64,000 nucleotides of DNA, taken from positions 166,314-230,313 of the forward strand of contig NZ_MSCV01000002.1 of assembly GCF_002005105.1 (NCBI RefSeq). Reading direction: 5' to 3'. Position numbers and translations under genes: made by a program. This DNA is from Methylocaldum sp. 14B. Its GTDB lineage: Bacteria; Pseudomonadota; Gammaproteobacteria; Methylococcales; Methylococcaceae. Below, in pieces: positions 51,366 to 61,473 of this stretch (the first letter of the stretch is position 1; each line of letters begins with the position of its first letter). Under the pieces are notes generated by a model. It worked only from the letters and a program-made list of their open reading frames with translations. It was not told the origin of the DNA and ran no database searches.

Positions 51366-51392
51366 AATAATTAAGAAAGCAAACCCTTAGCC

Positions 51393-52754
51393 ATGCCTTT
51401 CATTCCTCATACCGAAGCCGATATCCGCGAGATGCTTGCGGCCCTCGGTGTGCCATCGACAGAAACGCTCTTCGACGAAATACCGGCGGAGTTGTGTTGC
51501 GGCGCGCTCGATCTCCCGCCCGCTTTGAAAGAAATGGAAGTTACGCGTTTGATGCGCGCACGCGCCGGCCAGAACCGTCCGCTTCTATGCTTTGCCGGCG
51601 CCGGGGCTTACGAGCACCACATACCGGCCGCGGTTTGGGCCGTAACCAGCCGGGGCGAGTATTACAGCGCGTACACGCCCTACCAGGCGGAAGCGAGTCA
51701 AGGCACGCTGCAGGTGCTCTACGAATATCAGAGCATGATGGCGAGCCTCACCGCCATGGACGTATCGAACGCTTCGCTCTACGACGGCGCGACCAGCCTC
51801 GCGGAAGCGGTGTTGATGGCGGTGCGGACGAACCGAAAATCGCATTCGCGCCGCATCCTGATGCCGAAGACCGTACATCCGTTTTACCGGCGGGTGGTCC
51901 GGACCATCGTCGGGAGCCAGGCGCTGGAACTGATCGAGCTGCCCTATGACGTCGAAACCGGGCGCGTCGATCCGGCGTCTCTGGAAATCCACTCGGGCAC
52001 GGACATCGCCGCCTTGGTGATTCCCCAGATCAATTTCTTCGGCGTGCTCGAGGCCGTAGACGAACTGACCGTTTGGGCCGCCGCAAACGGCGCCATCGCC
52101 ATCGCGCTGGTCAATCCCATGGCACTGGCTCTCCTTAAGCCCCCGGGCGAATGGGGGCAAGAGGGCGCCGATATCGCTTGCGGGGACGGCCAGCCTTTGG
52201 GCATACCCTTGTCGGGCGGTGGACCGTATTTCGGATTTATGTGCTGCCGCAAGGCGCACGTCCATCAACTGCCCGGACGTCTGGTCGGCCGGACCGTGGA
52301 TATGGACGGCAAGCCCGGTTTCACGCTTACGCTTCAGGCACGCGAGCAACATATCCGCCGCGGCCGGGCTACCTCCAATATCTGCACCAACCAGGGCTTG
52401 ATGGTCACGGCGGCGACCATTTACATGGCGCTCTTAGGGCCGGAAGGATTGCGGCGAGTCGCTTTGCAGAGCCATCAAAACACGCTCAGCCTGATGAGTA
52501 GCTTGACTGCCGTCGACAGCGTCGAGCGGGTTTTCTCGGGGCCTTTCTTCCATGAAGCGGTTTTCCGCACGCGGAGGCCCGCCAGGGAGATCATGGACGG
52601 TTTGGCGGAACGGGGGATTCTTGGAGGACACGAACTCGCAAGGGATTATCCGGAACTCGGCGAAGCAATTCTGGTTTGTGTCACGGAAACGCGTACTCAG
52701 GAGGATATCGAATCGTACGCACGCCAAATAGCGTCGCTGCTTAGCCATGGCTGA
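51393..52754 (+). CDS. gcvPA: glycine dehydrogenase (decarboxylating) subunit 1
   Basis: 453 residues. N-terminal [17 protein letters not shown] and the fold of the non-PLP half of the P protein ([19 protein letters not shown] [17 protein letters not shown]). It pairs with GcvPB to decarboxylate glycine. The two halves are separate genes, as in many Gram-positive bacteria, deltaproteobacteria and some methanotrophs. Its stop overlaps gcvPB by eight bases. Confidence 0.96.
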   Translation: MPFIPHTEADIREMLAALGVPSTETLFDEIPAELCCGALDLPPALKEMEVTRLMRARAGQNRPLLCFAGAGAYEHHIPAAVWAVTSRGEYYSAYTPYQAEASQGTLQVLYEYQSMMASLTAMDVSNASLYDGATSLAEAVLMAVRTNRKSHSRRILMPKTVHPFYRRVVRTIVGSQALELIELPYDVETGRVDPASLEIHSGTDIAALVIPQINFFGVLEAVDELTVWAAANGAIAIALVNPMALALLKPPGEWGQEGADIACGDGQPLGIPLSGGGPYFGFMCCRKAHVHQLPGRLVGRTVDMDGKPGFTLTLQAREQHIRRGRATSNICTNQGLMVTAATIYMALLGPEGLRRVALQSHQNTLSLMSSLTAVDSVERVFSGPFFHEAVFRTRRPAREIMDGLAERGILGGHELARDYPELGEAILVCVTETRTQEDIESYARQIASLLSHG

Positions 52755-54222
52755 AGAAGTCGGAGCCGACATAATGCTGATTTTCGATCGTTCGCGCCGA
52801 GGGCGCGCCGCGCATGCCCAGTTGCTCCCGGAATCCGGTGAATCGCCGGCCATTCCCGATTATTTGTTGCGCAAGACTCGTCCGGCCTTGCCCGAAGTCT
52901 CAGAGCTGGACGCCGTTCGCCATTACACCCGGCTGTCCCAGCAAAATTACTCCATAGACACCCAGTTTTATCCCCTGGGCTCTTGCACCATGAAGTACAA
53001 CCCCAAGGTTTGCCATGACCTCGCAAGTCTGCCCGGATTTCTGAATACCCATCCTCTGGGGCTGGAGCGGACCGGGCAAGGGACTTTGGCCGGTCTGTAC
53101 GAGCTCCAGGAGATGCTCGCGGAAATCACCGGCATGGCCGGGGTTTCGCTGGCCTGCGCGGCCGGGGCGCAGGGCGAATTCGCCGGTGTCGCCATGATCC
53201 GCGCTTACCACAGGTTGCGGGACGATTTAGCTCGAACCGAAATGCTGGTGCCCGACGCCGCGCACGGCACCAATCCCGCTTCGGCGTCCATGGGCGGCTT
53301 TCGGGTACGGGAAGTCGCCACCGATGCCGACGGCAACGTGGATCTCACTGCACTGGAGCTGGCCGTGGGTCCGCAAACCGCCGGCATCATGCTCACCAAT
53401 CCCTCGACTTTGGGAGTGTTCGACCAGCACATTCGAGCCATCGCCGATATCGTGCACCGGGCCGGCGGGCTGCTCTATTACGACGGCGCCAATCTGAACG
53501 CCATCGCCGGCAAAGTGCGCCCCGGCGACATGGGCTTCGACGTCATTCATCTCAATCTCCACAAGACGTTTTCGACGCCCCACGGCGGCGGCGGTCCGGG
53601 TGCGGGCCCGGTGGGCGTGGGTGACAAGCTGCTGCCCTTCCTGCCTCTGCCCGTCATTGTGAAAGACGGGTCGCGCTATCGCATGCTGACCGAAACCGAG
53701 CGGCCGCACAGCATCGGGCATCTGGTCACGTTCGCGGGAAATGTCGGCGTTCTCCTGCGCGCTTATGTCTACATCCGAATGCTAGGCCATGAAGGCCTCG
53801 AGCGGGTGGCGGAATTCTCGACCCTGAACGCCAATTATCTGCTCAAGAAACTGGTCGAAGCCGGATTCGAACCCGCTTTTCCGCAGCGCCGCGCCGCCCA
53901 CGAGTTCATCATTACGCTGAAGCGGCTGGCCAAAGAACATCATGTTACGGCGCTGGACTTCGCTAAACGCCTGTTGGATTATGGCGTCCATGCGCCGACG
54001 GTATATTTTCCGCTCTTGATTCCCGAGTGTTTTCTCATCGAGCCGACCGAGACGGAAAGCAAGGAAGCCCTGGATGCGTTTGTCCGGATAATGGCCGAGA
54101 TTCTGAAAGAAGCGGAGACCGACCCGGATCGGCTTAAGAGCGCACCCCATTCGCTGCCGGTGCGCCGTTTGGATGAAGTCCGGGCGGCGCGGCACCCCGA
54201 TCTCGCCTATAAATCAGAATAA
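52747..54222 (+). CDS. gcvPB: glycine dehydrogenase (decarboxylating) subunit 2
   Basis: 491 residues carrying the PLP site. The Schiff-base lysine is in [20 protein letters not shown], with SCTMKYNPK near the N-terminus and [11 protein letters not shown] in the middle. Catalyses the PLP-dependent decarboxylation and transfer of the aminomethyl group to GcvH. Overlaps gcvPA; dgkA starts 11 bases later. Confidence 0.97.
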   Translation: MAEEVGADIMLIFDRSRRGRAAHAQLLPESGESPAIPDYLLRKTRPALPEVSELDAVRHYTRLSQQNYSIDTQFYPLGSCTMKYNPKVCHDLASLPGFLNTHPLGLERTGQGTLAGLYELQEMLAEITGMAGVSLACAAGAQGEFAGVAMIRAYHRLRDDLARTEMLVPDAAHGTNPASASMGGFRVREVATDADGNVDLTALELAVGPQTAGIMLTNPSTLGVFDQHIRAIADIVHRAGGLLYYDGANLNAIAGKVRPGDMGFDVIHLNLHKTFSTPHGGGGPGAGPVGVGDKLLPFLPLPVIVKDGSRYRMLTETERPHSIGHLVTFAGNVGVLLRAYVYIRMLGHEGLERVAEFSTLNANYLLKKLVEAGFEPAFPQRRAAHEFIITLKRLAKEHHVTALDFAKRLLDYGVHAPTVYFPLLIPECFLIEPTETESKEALDAFVRIMAEILKEAETDPDRLKSAPHSLPVRRLDEVRAARHPDLAYKSE

Positions 54223-54232
54223 GAACCCCTCT

Positions 54233-54595
54233 ATGGCAGGACAAACGCTCACGGGCATTGCCCGTTTTTACGCGGCATTTACCAATTCCATTTCGGGTAT
54301 CCGGGCCGCCTGGCTGAATGAGGAGGCGTTTCGGCAGGAGTGTCTGCTGGTCCTCGCCGGCGTTCCCTTGGGGCTGTGGATCGGCCAGAACGGCATCGAA
54401 CGCGCGCTTCTGATCGGCGTGTTGCTGAACGTCTTGATCGTCGAATTGTTGAACAGCGCCGTCGAAGCGACCGTCGACCGTATCGGTTTCGAACGGCACG
54501 AATTGTCCGGCCGCGCCAAGGATATTGGATCGGCGGCCGTGTTTTTCTCGCTGGTCCTCGCCGGTGCGGTCTGGTTACTGATTTTGATTCGATAA
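54233..54595 (+). CDS. dgkA: diacylglycerol kinase
   Basis: 120 residues from the ATG at 54233. Three membrane helices with the family signature LLNVLIVELLNSAVEATVDRI and NEEAFRQECLLVLAGVPLGLW. It recycles diacylglycerol to phosphatidic acid at the inner membrane. Followed by the PfkB kinase gene. Confidence 0.94.
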   Translation: MAGQTLTGIARFYAAFTNSISGIRAAWLNEEAFRQECLLVLAGVPLGLWIGQNGIERALLIGVLLNVLIVELLNSAVEATVDRIGFERHELSGRAKDIGSAAVFFSLVLAGAVWLLILIR

Positions 54596-54609
54596 AAAGG
54601 TAAAAAAGA

Positions 54610-55554
54610 ATGACAGCGTTAATCTGCGGCTCGGTGGCCTACGACACTATCATGGTGTTTCAGGATCGATTCAAGAATCACATCCTGCCGGAGCAGGTCC
54701 ATATCCTGAACGTCTCCTTTCTGGTTCCGGAACTCCGCCGTGAATATGGCGGCTGCGCCGGCAATATTGCTTATAACCTCAAGCTCTTGGGCGCCGATCC
54801 TCTGCCCATGGCCACTGTGGGCAAGGATTTCACACCCTACGCGCAGTGGCTGGGCTACTGCGGCATTAATCAGGATTTCATCAAGGTCCTGGGCGACAGC
54901 TATACGGCACAGGCTTATATCACCACGGACATGGACGACAACCAGATCACGGCTTTCCACCCTGGCGCGATGTCGTTTTCCCATCTGAACCGAGTACCCA
55001 CGGATTGCGGCATCCGCATCGGCATCGTGGCGCCGGACGGCAAGGACGGCATGGTTCAGCATGCCGCCCAATTCGCCGAAGCCGGCATCCCGTTCATCTT
55101 CGATCCCGGCCAGGGCATGCCTATGTTCGACGGACAGGAACTCTTGAGTTTCGTCGAGCTGGCGACCTGGGTGACCTTGAACGACTACGAAGCGCAGCTC
55201 ATGCAGGATCGCACCGGTCTCGCGCCGGAAGAACTCGCGCAGCGCGTCGAAGCGCTGATCGTCACCAAGGGCGCACAAGGATCGTTGATTTATGCCAATG
55301 GCATCCGCCACGAAATACCGCCGGCAAAGCCGACTGCAGTGCTCGATCCGACCGGTTGCGGTGACGCCTACCGCGCCGGGCTGATCTACGGCCTTCTGGA
55401 AGAATTCGACTGGCCCACCATAGGCCGTATCGCCTCGTTGATGGGAGCCATCAAGGTCGAGACCTTCGGCACCCAGAATCACAGCTTCACCCTGCATGCG
55501 TTCAAGGAGCGCTATCGGGAAAGCTTCGGCTGCGAGCTGCCCGATCGGATATGA
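54610..55554 (+). CDS. PfkB-family carbohydrate/nucleoside kinase
   Basis: 314 residues. The C-terminal signature DPTGCGDAYRAGLIYG contains the catalytic Asp and the anion hole. N-terminal YGGCAGNIAYNLKLLGADP is the first PfkB signature. It resembles adenosine kinase-like proteins without identifying the substrate; adenosine or a sugar is possible. It overlaps mazG by four bases (ATGA). Confidence 0.85.
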   Translation: MTALICGSVAYDTIMVFQDRFKNHILPEQVHILNVSFLVPELRREYGGCAGNIAYNLKLLGADPLPMATVGKDFTPYAQWLGYCGINQDFIKVLGDSYTAQAYITTDMDDNQITAFHPGAMSFSHLNRVPTDCGIRIGIVAPDGKDGMVQHAAQFAEAGIPFIFDPGQGMPMFDGQELLSFVELATWVTLNDYEAQLMQDRTGLAPEELAQRVEALIVTKGAQGSLIYANGIRHEIPPAKPTAVLDPTGCGDAYRAGLIYGLLEEFDWPTIGRIASLMGAIKVETFGTQNHSFTLHAFKERYRESFGCELPDRI

Positions 55555-56345
55555 CGAATATCCAGCGGCTGTTGGACATCATGGCGCGCTTGCGCCATCC
55601 CGAGACGGGGTGTCCCTGGGACTTGCAGCAGGACTTCGCGAGCCTCGTACCCTACACCTTGGAAGAGGCGTACGAGGTCGCCGATGCGGCGGAGCGCGGG
55701 GATATCGAGGATTTACGCGAAGAATTGGGCGATTTGCTTTTGCAGGTCGTTTTCCATTCGCGGATCGCCGAGGACCGCAGCTTGTTCACTTTCGAAGACG
55801 TGGCTGGCGCGATCAGCGAAAAGCTGATACGCCGACATCCCCATGTTTTCGGCGGGGCCGTATTCGAGACCGATGCCGAAAGGCATGAGTATTGGGAATC
55901 ATCGAAAGCCGCCGAGCGCCGGGAAAAAGGCAAAACGGAGCAGGACGAAAGCGCTTTGAGCGGCATCGCGGCGAATTTGCCGGCGCTCGTAGCCGCGCAG
56001 AAATTGCAGAAGCGGGCCGCGCGACACGGCTTCGATTGGCCCGACATAGGGCCGGTTTTCGCCAAAGTCAGAGAAGAATTGGACGAGCTCGAGGCCGCCT
56101 GCGCAACGGGCGACCAAAGCCATATCCGGGAAGAAATCGGCGATTTGCTGTTCGTCGTCGTCAATCTCGCCCGGCACCTCGAGGTCGATGCCGAGACGGC
56201 GCTTCGGAGCGGCAACCGAAAGTTCATCAACCGCTTTCGCTATATCGAAAAGCAATTGTCGGCACGGGGAAAATCCTTGACTGAGTCCACACTGGCCGAG
56301 ATGGACGCCTTGTGGGATGAGGCAAAACGAAGTTTGTCAGATTAG
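55551..56345 (+). CDS. mazG: nucleoside triphosphate pyrophosphohydrolase
   Basis: 264 residues with duplicated MazG domains, each with the EExxE metal-binding pattern: EEAYEVADAAERGDIEDLREELGDLLLQ and, in the second half, VREELDELEAACATG then EEIGDLLFVVVN. It hydrolyses non-canonical or excess NTPs to NMP and PPi. Overlaps the PfkB gene by four bases. Confidence 0.95.
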   Translation: MTNIQRLLDIMARLRHPETGCPWDLQQDFASLVPYTLEEAYEVADAAERGDIEDLREELGDLLLQVVFHSRIAEDRSLFTFEDVAGAISEKLIRRHPHVFGGAVFETDAERHEYWESSKAAERREKGKTEQDESALSGIAANLPALVAAQKLQKRAARHGFDWPDIGPVFAKVREELDELEAACATGDQSHIREEIGDLLFVVVNLARHLEVDAETALRSGNRKFINRFRYIEKQLSARGKSLTESTLAEMDALWDEAKRSLSD

Positions 56346-56640
56346 GCATGTAGGATGCGCTGAGGTACGACAAATCGGCAAGATCGCCGATTTGCACGGA
56401 GAGAGCCGCCCGGAGGGAGCCGGGCAGGATAGCCCGGCATGAACCGAACCGCATCAATCGCGAACGATGCCTGTCCTGAGCTCAGTCGAAGGGCCCGTCC
56501 TGAGCCGAGTCGAAGGGCGCTTCCCTTCGTTCAGCACATCCTACGAATTTGTTCGGGTCTACACCTTGGACGTAGGTCGGCAATCCTTTGCCGACAAACC
56601 CGCTGACGAAGCCGAAAGGTTTAATCCACCAAAATGGACG
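56346..56640. repeat. cluster of dispersed repeats upstream of nfi
   Basis: Three repeat types are stacked. Left: a 9-bp perfect palindrome CAAATCGGC...GCCGATTTG (56371-56394) followed by a GGAG-rich repeat with CCGGGCAGGATAGCCCGGC. Middle: two direct copies of GTCCTGAG(C/T)...AGTCGAAGGG (56473-56517). Right: GTAGGTCGGCAATCCTTTGCCGACAAA at 56572-56598, identical to the left arm of the element at 21236. These look like REP or small insertion-derived repeats. Confidence 0.7.
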
Positions 56641-57309
56641 TTGAAGTTGAAGCTACGACACGAACACCCCTGGGATGTCACACCGCAAGAAGCGATCGCC
56701 ATTCAGAAACGGCTGCGAAACCTCGTCAGTTTGCAGGACGAATTACCGGAAACGGTCCGATGCGTAGCCGGGGTGGACGTCGGTTTCGAAGAAGGGGGCA
56801 CTGTCACGCGAGCTGCCGTGGCGAAGTTGAGTTTCCCCGAGCTGGAGTTGATCGATAGCGCCGTCGCGAGGCGGCCGACTTCGTTTCCTTATATTCCGGG
56901 CCTTCTATCCTTCCGGGAAATTCCAGCCATCTTGGATGCCTTGCAAGCTTTGCGAGACCTGCCGGATTTGATGCTGGTCGATGGTCAAGGCTATGCGCAT
57001 CCTCGCCGCTTGGGCATAGCTTGTCATTTGGGGGTACTAACCGATATCCCGACGATAGGCGTCGGAAAGACACGGCTCTTGGGTGTTCATGACGGCGTTC
57101 CAGACCGGCGCGGCGCCTGGGTTCCCCTTTTGGACAAAGGGGAGACCATCGGAGCCGTGTTAAGGACGAGGCAGGGCGTCAAACCGGTTTACATCTCGCC
57201 CGGCCACCGTGTCGCTTTGCAGACGGCCGTCGAATGGGTGATGCGCTGCACTAAGCGTTACCGCTTGCCCGAAACGACGCGGCATGCACACCGCCTCGCT
57301 TCGGGATAA
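56641..57309 (+). CDS. nfi: endonuclease V
   Basis: About 222 residues from a TTG at 56641; no in-frame ATG lies between the upstream repeats and the core, and the frame is open back to 56467, inside repeat sequence. The metal-binding motif is [21 protein letters not shown], with [30 protein letters not shown] and GVGKTRL. Endonuclease V cuts the second phosphodiester after deoxyinosine. Weak Shine-Dalgarno (GAAAGG) is 20+ bases upstream. Quoted motifs are shortened. Confidence 0.85.
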   Translation: MKLKLRHEHPWDVTPQEAIAIQKRLRNLVSLQDELPETVRCVAGVDVGFEEGGTVTRAAVAKLSFPELELIDSAVARRPTSFPYIPGLLSFREIPAILDALQALRDLPDLMLVDGQGYAHPRRLGIACHLGVLTDIPTIGVGKTRLLGVHDGVPDRRGAWVPLLDKGETIGAVLRTRQGVKPVYISPGHRVALQTAVEWVMRCTKRYRLPETTRHAHRLASG

Positions 57310-57341
57310 CGAATGCGAAATTCTCGTAGCTCCGCGTGCTC

Positions 57342-57572
57342 TTACGGTTTACTTGCGGGGAGTTCCTTGTCGCGATAGTGGACATCCGTCCAGCAAACCG
57401 GAAGCTCTTCGCCTGACGGAAATACCAATTCGGTCTTCGGGAATTTTTCCGGATCCTGCATCTCCTCGCCCCAATGCAAGCGCCCGACTATGTTTTTATG
57501 TATCGGATTGACCAAATCGTTGAGACCGAGAATCTCGACCAGATGTCCATTCTTTTTCAGTTTGAGAAACAT
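57342..57572 (-). CDS. conserved small protein, 76 aa
   Basis: Begins MFLKLKKNGHLVEILGL, followed by NDLVNPIHKNIVGRLHWGEEMQDPEKFPKTEL and CWTDVHYRDKEL. It resembles a family of short cytoplasmic proteins seen in gammaproteobacteria that lack an assigned function. ATG start with a good GAGAGG Shine-Dalgarno. Leftward, convergent with nfi. Confidence 0.65.
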   Translation of the reverse strand: MFLKLKKNGHLVEILGLNDLVNPIHKNIVGRLHWGEEMQDPEKFPKTELVFPSGEELPVCWTDVHYRDKELPASKP

Positions 57573-57663
57573 GGCACATGTCTCCTCTCAGGAATGAATT
57601 CGTTTAAAGGCTCGTCATCCGTGGATTGAATTCTACTGTAGAGCGATTTTGGGCGCGATGCAA

Positions 57664-57864
57664 TCACTCGGAACGTTCGCCGCCCCAAAGAGATTCGATG
57701 CCCCAGTAAACCAACTGCGTCAAAACGACGCCTACCCCGAAACCGCCGATAAAAAACTCCGACGCATGATGCTGCATGGTGGTCGCGAGAAACTTGCCGG
57801 TAAAAAATCCAACTACCAGCGACAAGCCGATACGCAATCGTTTGAATATTTCTTCTGTGTTCAT
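57664..57864 (-). CDS. small membrane protein, 66 aa
   Basis: One or two hydrophobic stretches: IGLSLVVGFFTGKFLATTM and EFFIGGFGVGVVLTQLVYWGI. No known family. A plausible ATG start with an AGAA region upstream; monocistronic. Could be a small inner-membrane stress protein. Confidence 0.5.
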   Translation of the reverse strand: MNTEEIFKRLRIGLSLVVGFFTGKFLATTMQHHASEFFIGGFGVGVVLTQLVYWGIESLWGGERSE

Positions 57865-58125
57865 GGCTGAGCGAACTTATAAAGTTGAATGAGAAAGTTC
57901 TCGGGCAAACTTTAACCTAGAAGCGACAATTGGACGCAGTCGACGTCGTTTCTCCGCTAAGTGGCTTAAGGACTGGCTCCAGCCCGCGGCAATCCACGTT
58001 TTTCCCCGGTACTCCGAGGTTTGCTGGGTGAGTTAGGTGCGCACCGGGACGGGGCGCCGGCTGAACTTCATCGGCCGTAACGAAATCTTAGTGATTACAC
58101 TGACAGACGAAACGGGTTCGCAAAG

Positions 58126-58461
58126 ATGCCGGTATCCGACGAGTACACCTTGAATGAACTGACTGCGTGGTTCCGCCGGCGGCTGGATGAACTGAGAATC
58201 CATTTCGACGACGAGCCACTCAGTTACGAGGCTAATACAGCTTACGATATCGCCTTTTATCGTCTTCTGGCGGAAGCCCGAGACGCATGGCTGGCGCGTC
58301 ACGGTTACACTCCCACGCCGGGACAGCTCACCAAAGCCTTCTTCAATGCGGAATTCGAACGCTCGCGCGAACAACGCCTTGCCAAGCGCAATTGGCTGTC
58401 GCGCGCCATTTGCCGATTGTTTCCTTTCAAGGTGTCTCGAAGGCCGTTCCACGTGAAATAA
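58126..58461 (+). CDS. hypothetical protein, 111 aa
   Basis: Helical protein with N-terminal DEYTLNELTAWFRRRLDELR and internal YEANTAYDIAFYRLLAEARDAWLARHGYTPTPGQLTKAFFNAE, ending in a very basic tail RRPFHVK. A leftward frame also covers this interval, but the rightward one has the better codon pattern. No family identified. The last codons carry a parS-like sequence. Confidence 0.5.
   Translation: MPVSDEYTLNELTAWFRRRLDELRIHFDDEPLSYEANTAYDIAFYRLLAEARDAWLARHGYTPTPGQLTKAFFNAEFERSREQRLAKRNWLSRAICRLFPFKVSRRPFHVK
58445..58460. other. parS-like site (13 of 16 bases)
   Basis: CGTTCCACGTGAAATA differs from the parS consensus TGTTTCACGTGAAACA at three outer or inner positions and keeps the central CACGTGAAA. 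It overlaps the end of a gene ~27 kb from parAB. Real ParB sites usually lie near the origin and are often close to perfect, so this may be chance. Confidence 0.35.
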
Positions 58462-58705
58462 CACCTGCCCGACCTTTTCTTCTTCAGTTCCCTCGGCACA
58501 CACGAAAGCCCATCGAAAACAAGAGATCCGCTTGAATTCGGTAATTCGAGCGCATCCCTTTGATCATCGGAGGGCAACAATCCGCCCTATCCTCTTCTTG
58601 CGGCTGTTTTGGACGCGCCGCTCCATCACGGCCGTTCGTCGGATAAATCCTACCGATTGTCGGCTTCTGCCGATGCAGCGAAAAAGCGCTGCTATAACTA
58701 TCGGC

Positions 58706-59227
58706 ATGAAAACAGATCATGAAAACGGTTTTACATTAATCGAGCTGATGGTCGCGGTAGCGGTGCTTGCCGTGACACTCACCATCGGGGTACCCAGCTT
58801 TCGAGAGACGATACTTAATAATCGCCAGACGACACAGATCAACGAACTGGTAGCTGATGTGGGTCTTGCGAGAAGCGAAGCCATCAAGCGGGGTATTCCG
58901 GTGACGCTATGCAAGAGAAACACAAGCGGTAACAACTGCGACTCCAGTGCCGCATGGGCGGACGGCTGGATAATATTCTCGGATCGCAACCGCAACGGGG
59001 TTTTGGACGGCGACGACAATCTGCTCCAGGTAAAACCGCCACTGGCTTCTGGAACCACCCTTACCTTCAGCGGGGGTCGGGTTACCTTCGATGCACGAGG
59101 TTTTTCCGCCGGGTTCAATGGCACATTCATTTTTTGCGACAGCCGGGGATCGAGCAAAGCCAAAGGCCGCGTCCTTTCCAACACTGGAAGACTTAGGGAA
59201 CCCACAGACAGCTTGAGCTGTAACTAA
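58706..59227 (+). CDS. fimT: type IV minor pilin, FimT/FimU-like (GspH family)
   Basis: 173 residues from the ATG at 58706. The prepilin leader MKTDHENG is followed by the cleavage site G / FTLIELMVAVAVLAVTLTIG and C-terminal domain with CKRNTSGNNCDSSAAWADGWIIFSD (WxDGW, typical of GspH/FimT). The protein initiates pilus assembly. First gene of a five-gene minor pilin operon. Confidence 0.93.
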   Translation: MKTDHENGFTLIELMVAVAVLAVTLTIGVPSFRETILNNRQTTQINELVADVGLARSEAIKRGIPVTLCKRNTSGNNCDSSAAWADGWIIFSDRNRNGVLDGDDNLLQVKPPLASGTTLTFSGGRVTFDARGFSAGFNGTFIFCDSRGSSKAKGRVLSNTGRLREPTDSLSCN

Positions 59228-59234
59228 AACCGAT

Positions 59235-59924
59235 ATGAAACGACTAGATTCTCGAATAAGTTTTTTCTGCGGTTCGGATCGTATTTACGAATACGGCCGC
59301 ATGCCATTGAAGTCGGCAAACTCGCGCCCTTGGCATCTCCTGGCAAGGATGGGAGGTTTCTCCATGTTGGAAGTGCTGATCAGCGTCTTGGTCTTTTCCA
59401 TAGGCGTCCTCGGCATCGCCGCGCTTCAGCTCAAGGCCAAGCAGTCGGGTTACGAGGCCGTACAGCGGACTTTGGCCACGTCCTTGGCCACCGAGCTGCT
59501 GGAAAGGATGAGGTTGAATTCGTCGGGCACGTCTTTGATCAATTACGTCACGGCCAACGGCACACAGACATTCAATTCGTCCACTCCGCCCGCAGCCGCT
59601 CCGAACTGCTCGGCCGGCTGCACTTCTACTCAAATTGCCGCCTTGGACTTGCGGAATTTTTGGGATGCCTTGAATGGCGCCAGCGAAACCCGGAACGGGA
59701 ATCAAACCGGCGGCTTGGTCAATCCAACTACGTGTATCAGCGGCCCGGCGACCGGCACGCCCGGTACCTACACGGTTACCATCGCGTGGCGCGGTCAGGC
59801 CGATTTAGCGTGGAGCAATCAAGGTGTCAACGCCAGCACCTGTGGCCAGGGAAGTTACGACGGACCGAGCGGCACGAACGGCTATCGCCGCATCTTATCC
59901 ATCACCACCTGGATCGGACCATGA
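59235..59924 (+). CDS. pilV: type IV minor pilin PilV
   Basis: Up to 229 residues; the true start may be the ATG at 59301 or 59349, because the cleavage motif G / FSMLEVLISVLVFSIGVLGIAALQ lies at residue 41. An Ala/Ser/Asn-rich C-terminal domain with Cys pairs (CSAGC) follows. The stop overlaps pilW (ATGA). Confidence 0.9.
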   Translation: MKRLDSRISFFCGSDRIYEYGRMPLKSANSRPWHLLARMGGFSMLEVLISVLVFSIGVLGIAALQLKAKQSGYEAVQRTLATSLATELLERMRLNSSGTSLINYVTANGTQTFNSSTPPAAAPNCSAGCTSTQIAALDLRNFWDALNGASETRNGNQTGGLVNPTTCISGPATGTPGTYTVTIAWRGQADLAWSNQGVNASTCGQGSYDGPSGTNGYRRILSITTWIGP

Positions 59925-60961
59925 GCAGATTGATACATACCACCACATTCAGGCAATCCGGCGTCGGCTTGGTCGAGCTCATGGTGGCGCTGGTCTTGGG
60001 CTTGTTCGTCACCGCCGGCGTCACCAGCATGTTTGTTCAGAACAAGGGGAGTTATAACCAGGACGAGCGGAGCGCCCGAATGCAGGAAAGCGCACGCTAT
60101 GCTCTGCAACTACTGGCACGCGATTTGTCGATGACGGGCTTCTGGGGAGGGGTGGTCGGTTCCGGCAGTGATATCGATAGCTCAGGGCCCTCGACCGCGG
60201 GAACCGGGGCCGCCTGGGCCTATAACTTGGCATCGACGATCGATTATTTCGTACCTTCCGTAGCGGCGCCCGCTCCTACTTCTAGATTCGCTTGGTTCAG
60301 TGTCCCAAGCGGGTCAAGCTATAAATCCAATACTAATATTCTCGCCGTCAAGCATGTCTCCGGAGTCAATTATCAGAACCCCAGCACACCTCCTGCAGGC
60401 GTCTACGTCAGCACGGTGGGAGCCGGCGGCACTCTGGCGACACGGGACGGCGTTACCCAAACCCCCGCGGGAATGCAGGACTGGGAATATCAATCCCATA
60501 TGTATTACATCGCCACCGACGATACCACGGGAGTTCCATGGCTGCGCCGGAAGCATCTTGTAAATGGTGCCATGAGCGAGCAAGGCGAAGGGGAATTGGT
60601 AGAAGGCATCGAGTTTCTCTACGTCGAATTCGGTATCGATACCGACGGCGACGGCATTCCGAATCGGTATCTGTCCAACCCTTCCGCTACGCAGCTGCAA
60701 ACCGCGGTTAGCGCACGCATCTCTTTGCTGGTCCGCAGCTCAGACCAGGATTTTTCCTCTCCCGCCGACGACAAGACCTATTTGCTCGTAGATGCGGATG
60801 GAGACGGCGCATACGACTCAGGTGTCGATGTGAGTGTCAATGGGATTCTTAACGGCGGCAATGCCTTCAACGATCACTATTACCGCCGGATGTACACAAC
60901 CACTGTGCAACTACGAAATACCCAATACCAACTCCTTCTGCAAGGAGCGACCGCCTCATGA
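59921..60961 (+). CDS. pilW: type IV minor pilin PilW
   Basis: 346 residues from the ATG at 59921, overlapping pilV. Prepilin region QSG / VGLVELMVALVLGLFVTAGVTSMF, then NQDERSARMQESARYALQLLARDLSMTGFWGG (typical PilW helix). The larger C-terminal domain is Gly/Asp-rich. Overlaps pilX (ATGA). Confidence 0.92.
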   Translation: MSRLIHTTTFRQSGVGLVELMVALVLGLFVTAGVTSMFVQNKGSYNQDERSARMQESARYALQLLARDLSMTGFWGGVVGSGSDIDSSGPSTAGTGAAWAYNLASTIDYFVPSVAAPAPTSRFAWFSVPSGSSYKSNTNILAVKHVSGVNYQNPSTPPAGVYVSTVGAGGTLATRDGVTQTPAGMQDWEYQSHMYYIATDDTTGVPWLRRKHLVNGAMSEQGEGELVEGIEFLYVEFGIDTDGDGIPNRYLSNPSATQLQTAVSARISLLVRSSDQDFSSPADDKTYLLVDADGDGAYDSGVDVSVNGILNGGNAFNDHYYRRMYTTTVQLRNTQYQLLLQGATAS

Positions 60962-61473
60962 AGCACTTCAGTAATCTTCACATTCAGAGGGGCGCCGCTT
61001 TAGTGGTGTCGCTGCTGATTCTCCTGGTGGTGACGATCGTCGGATTGGCCGGGATGCGGACGAGCACTCAAGAGCTGCGTATGGCCAGTAATGCCGAAGA
61101 TAAAGAGACGGCATTTCAACAAGCACAAGCGGCTATCGATTACCTCGTCAATAATCCGGATCTGCTCCCGGTCATCGGCAATGTCGGTTATGCCCTCTGT
61201 ACGGCAAACCAAACCAAGGCGGACGGAACGGCTTGCGACCAAACCAACATCGATCTTCCTGCTCCGCCATTCGACGACAGCGCCACGGGTACCAGCAGAT
61301 TACGACTTACTCGCCAGAATCCTGGTACCGGTTTGCCGCCCCGCCTTTTGGCTACCAGCTCGGCCATGTTCGCATCGGCTTATTACCTGGGGGAAAGCCA
61401 ATACGATGCTACAGGCGTCGGACGCGGCGCGGCCGGTTTGGGCGCCGGACTGATGCGGATCATACCCAAATGA
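60958..61473 (+). CDS. pilX: type IV minor pilin PilX
   Basis: 171 residues. N-terminal QRGAALVVSLLILLVVTIVGLAGMRTSTQELRMA is the PilX family pattern (no FTLIE but same helix). The C-terminal globular domain has a CxxxxxC. It links pilW and pilY1 by ATGA overlaps. Confidence 0.93.
   Translation: MKHFSNLHIQRGAALVVSLLILLVVTIVGLAGMRTSTQELRMASNAEDKETAFQQAQAAIDYLVNNPDLLPVIGNVGYALCTANQTKADGTACDQTNIDLPAPPFDDSATGTSRLRLTRQNPGTGLPPRLLATSSAMFASAYYLGESQYDATGVGRGAAGLGAGLMRIIPK

Noticed and set aside
51116..51392. Glycine riboswitch before gcvPA
   Set aside because: The interval does not show the tandem aptamer core motifs that I would expect; only a short GC hairpin is present.
58033..58503. A 156-codon leftward frame overlapping the hypothetical gene at 58126
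   Set aside because: Weaker codon pattern and start site than the rightward frame; both are low confidence.
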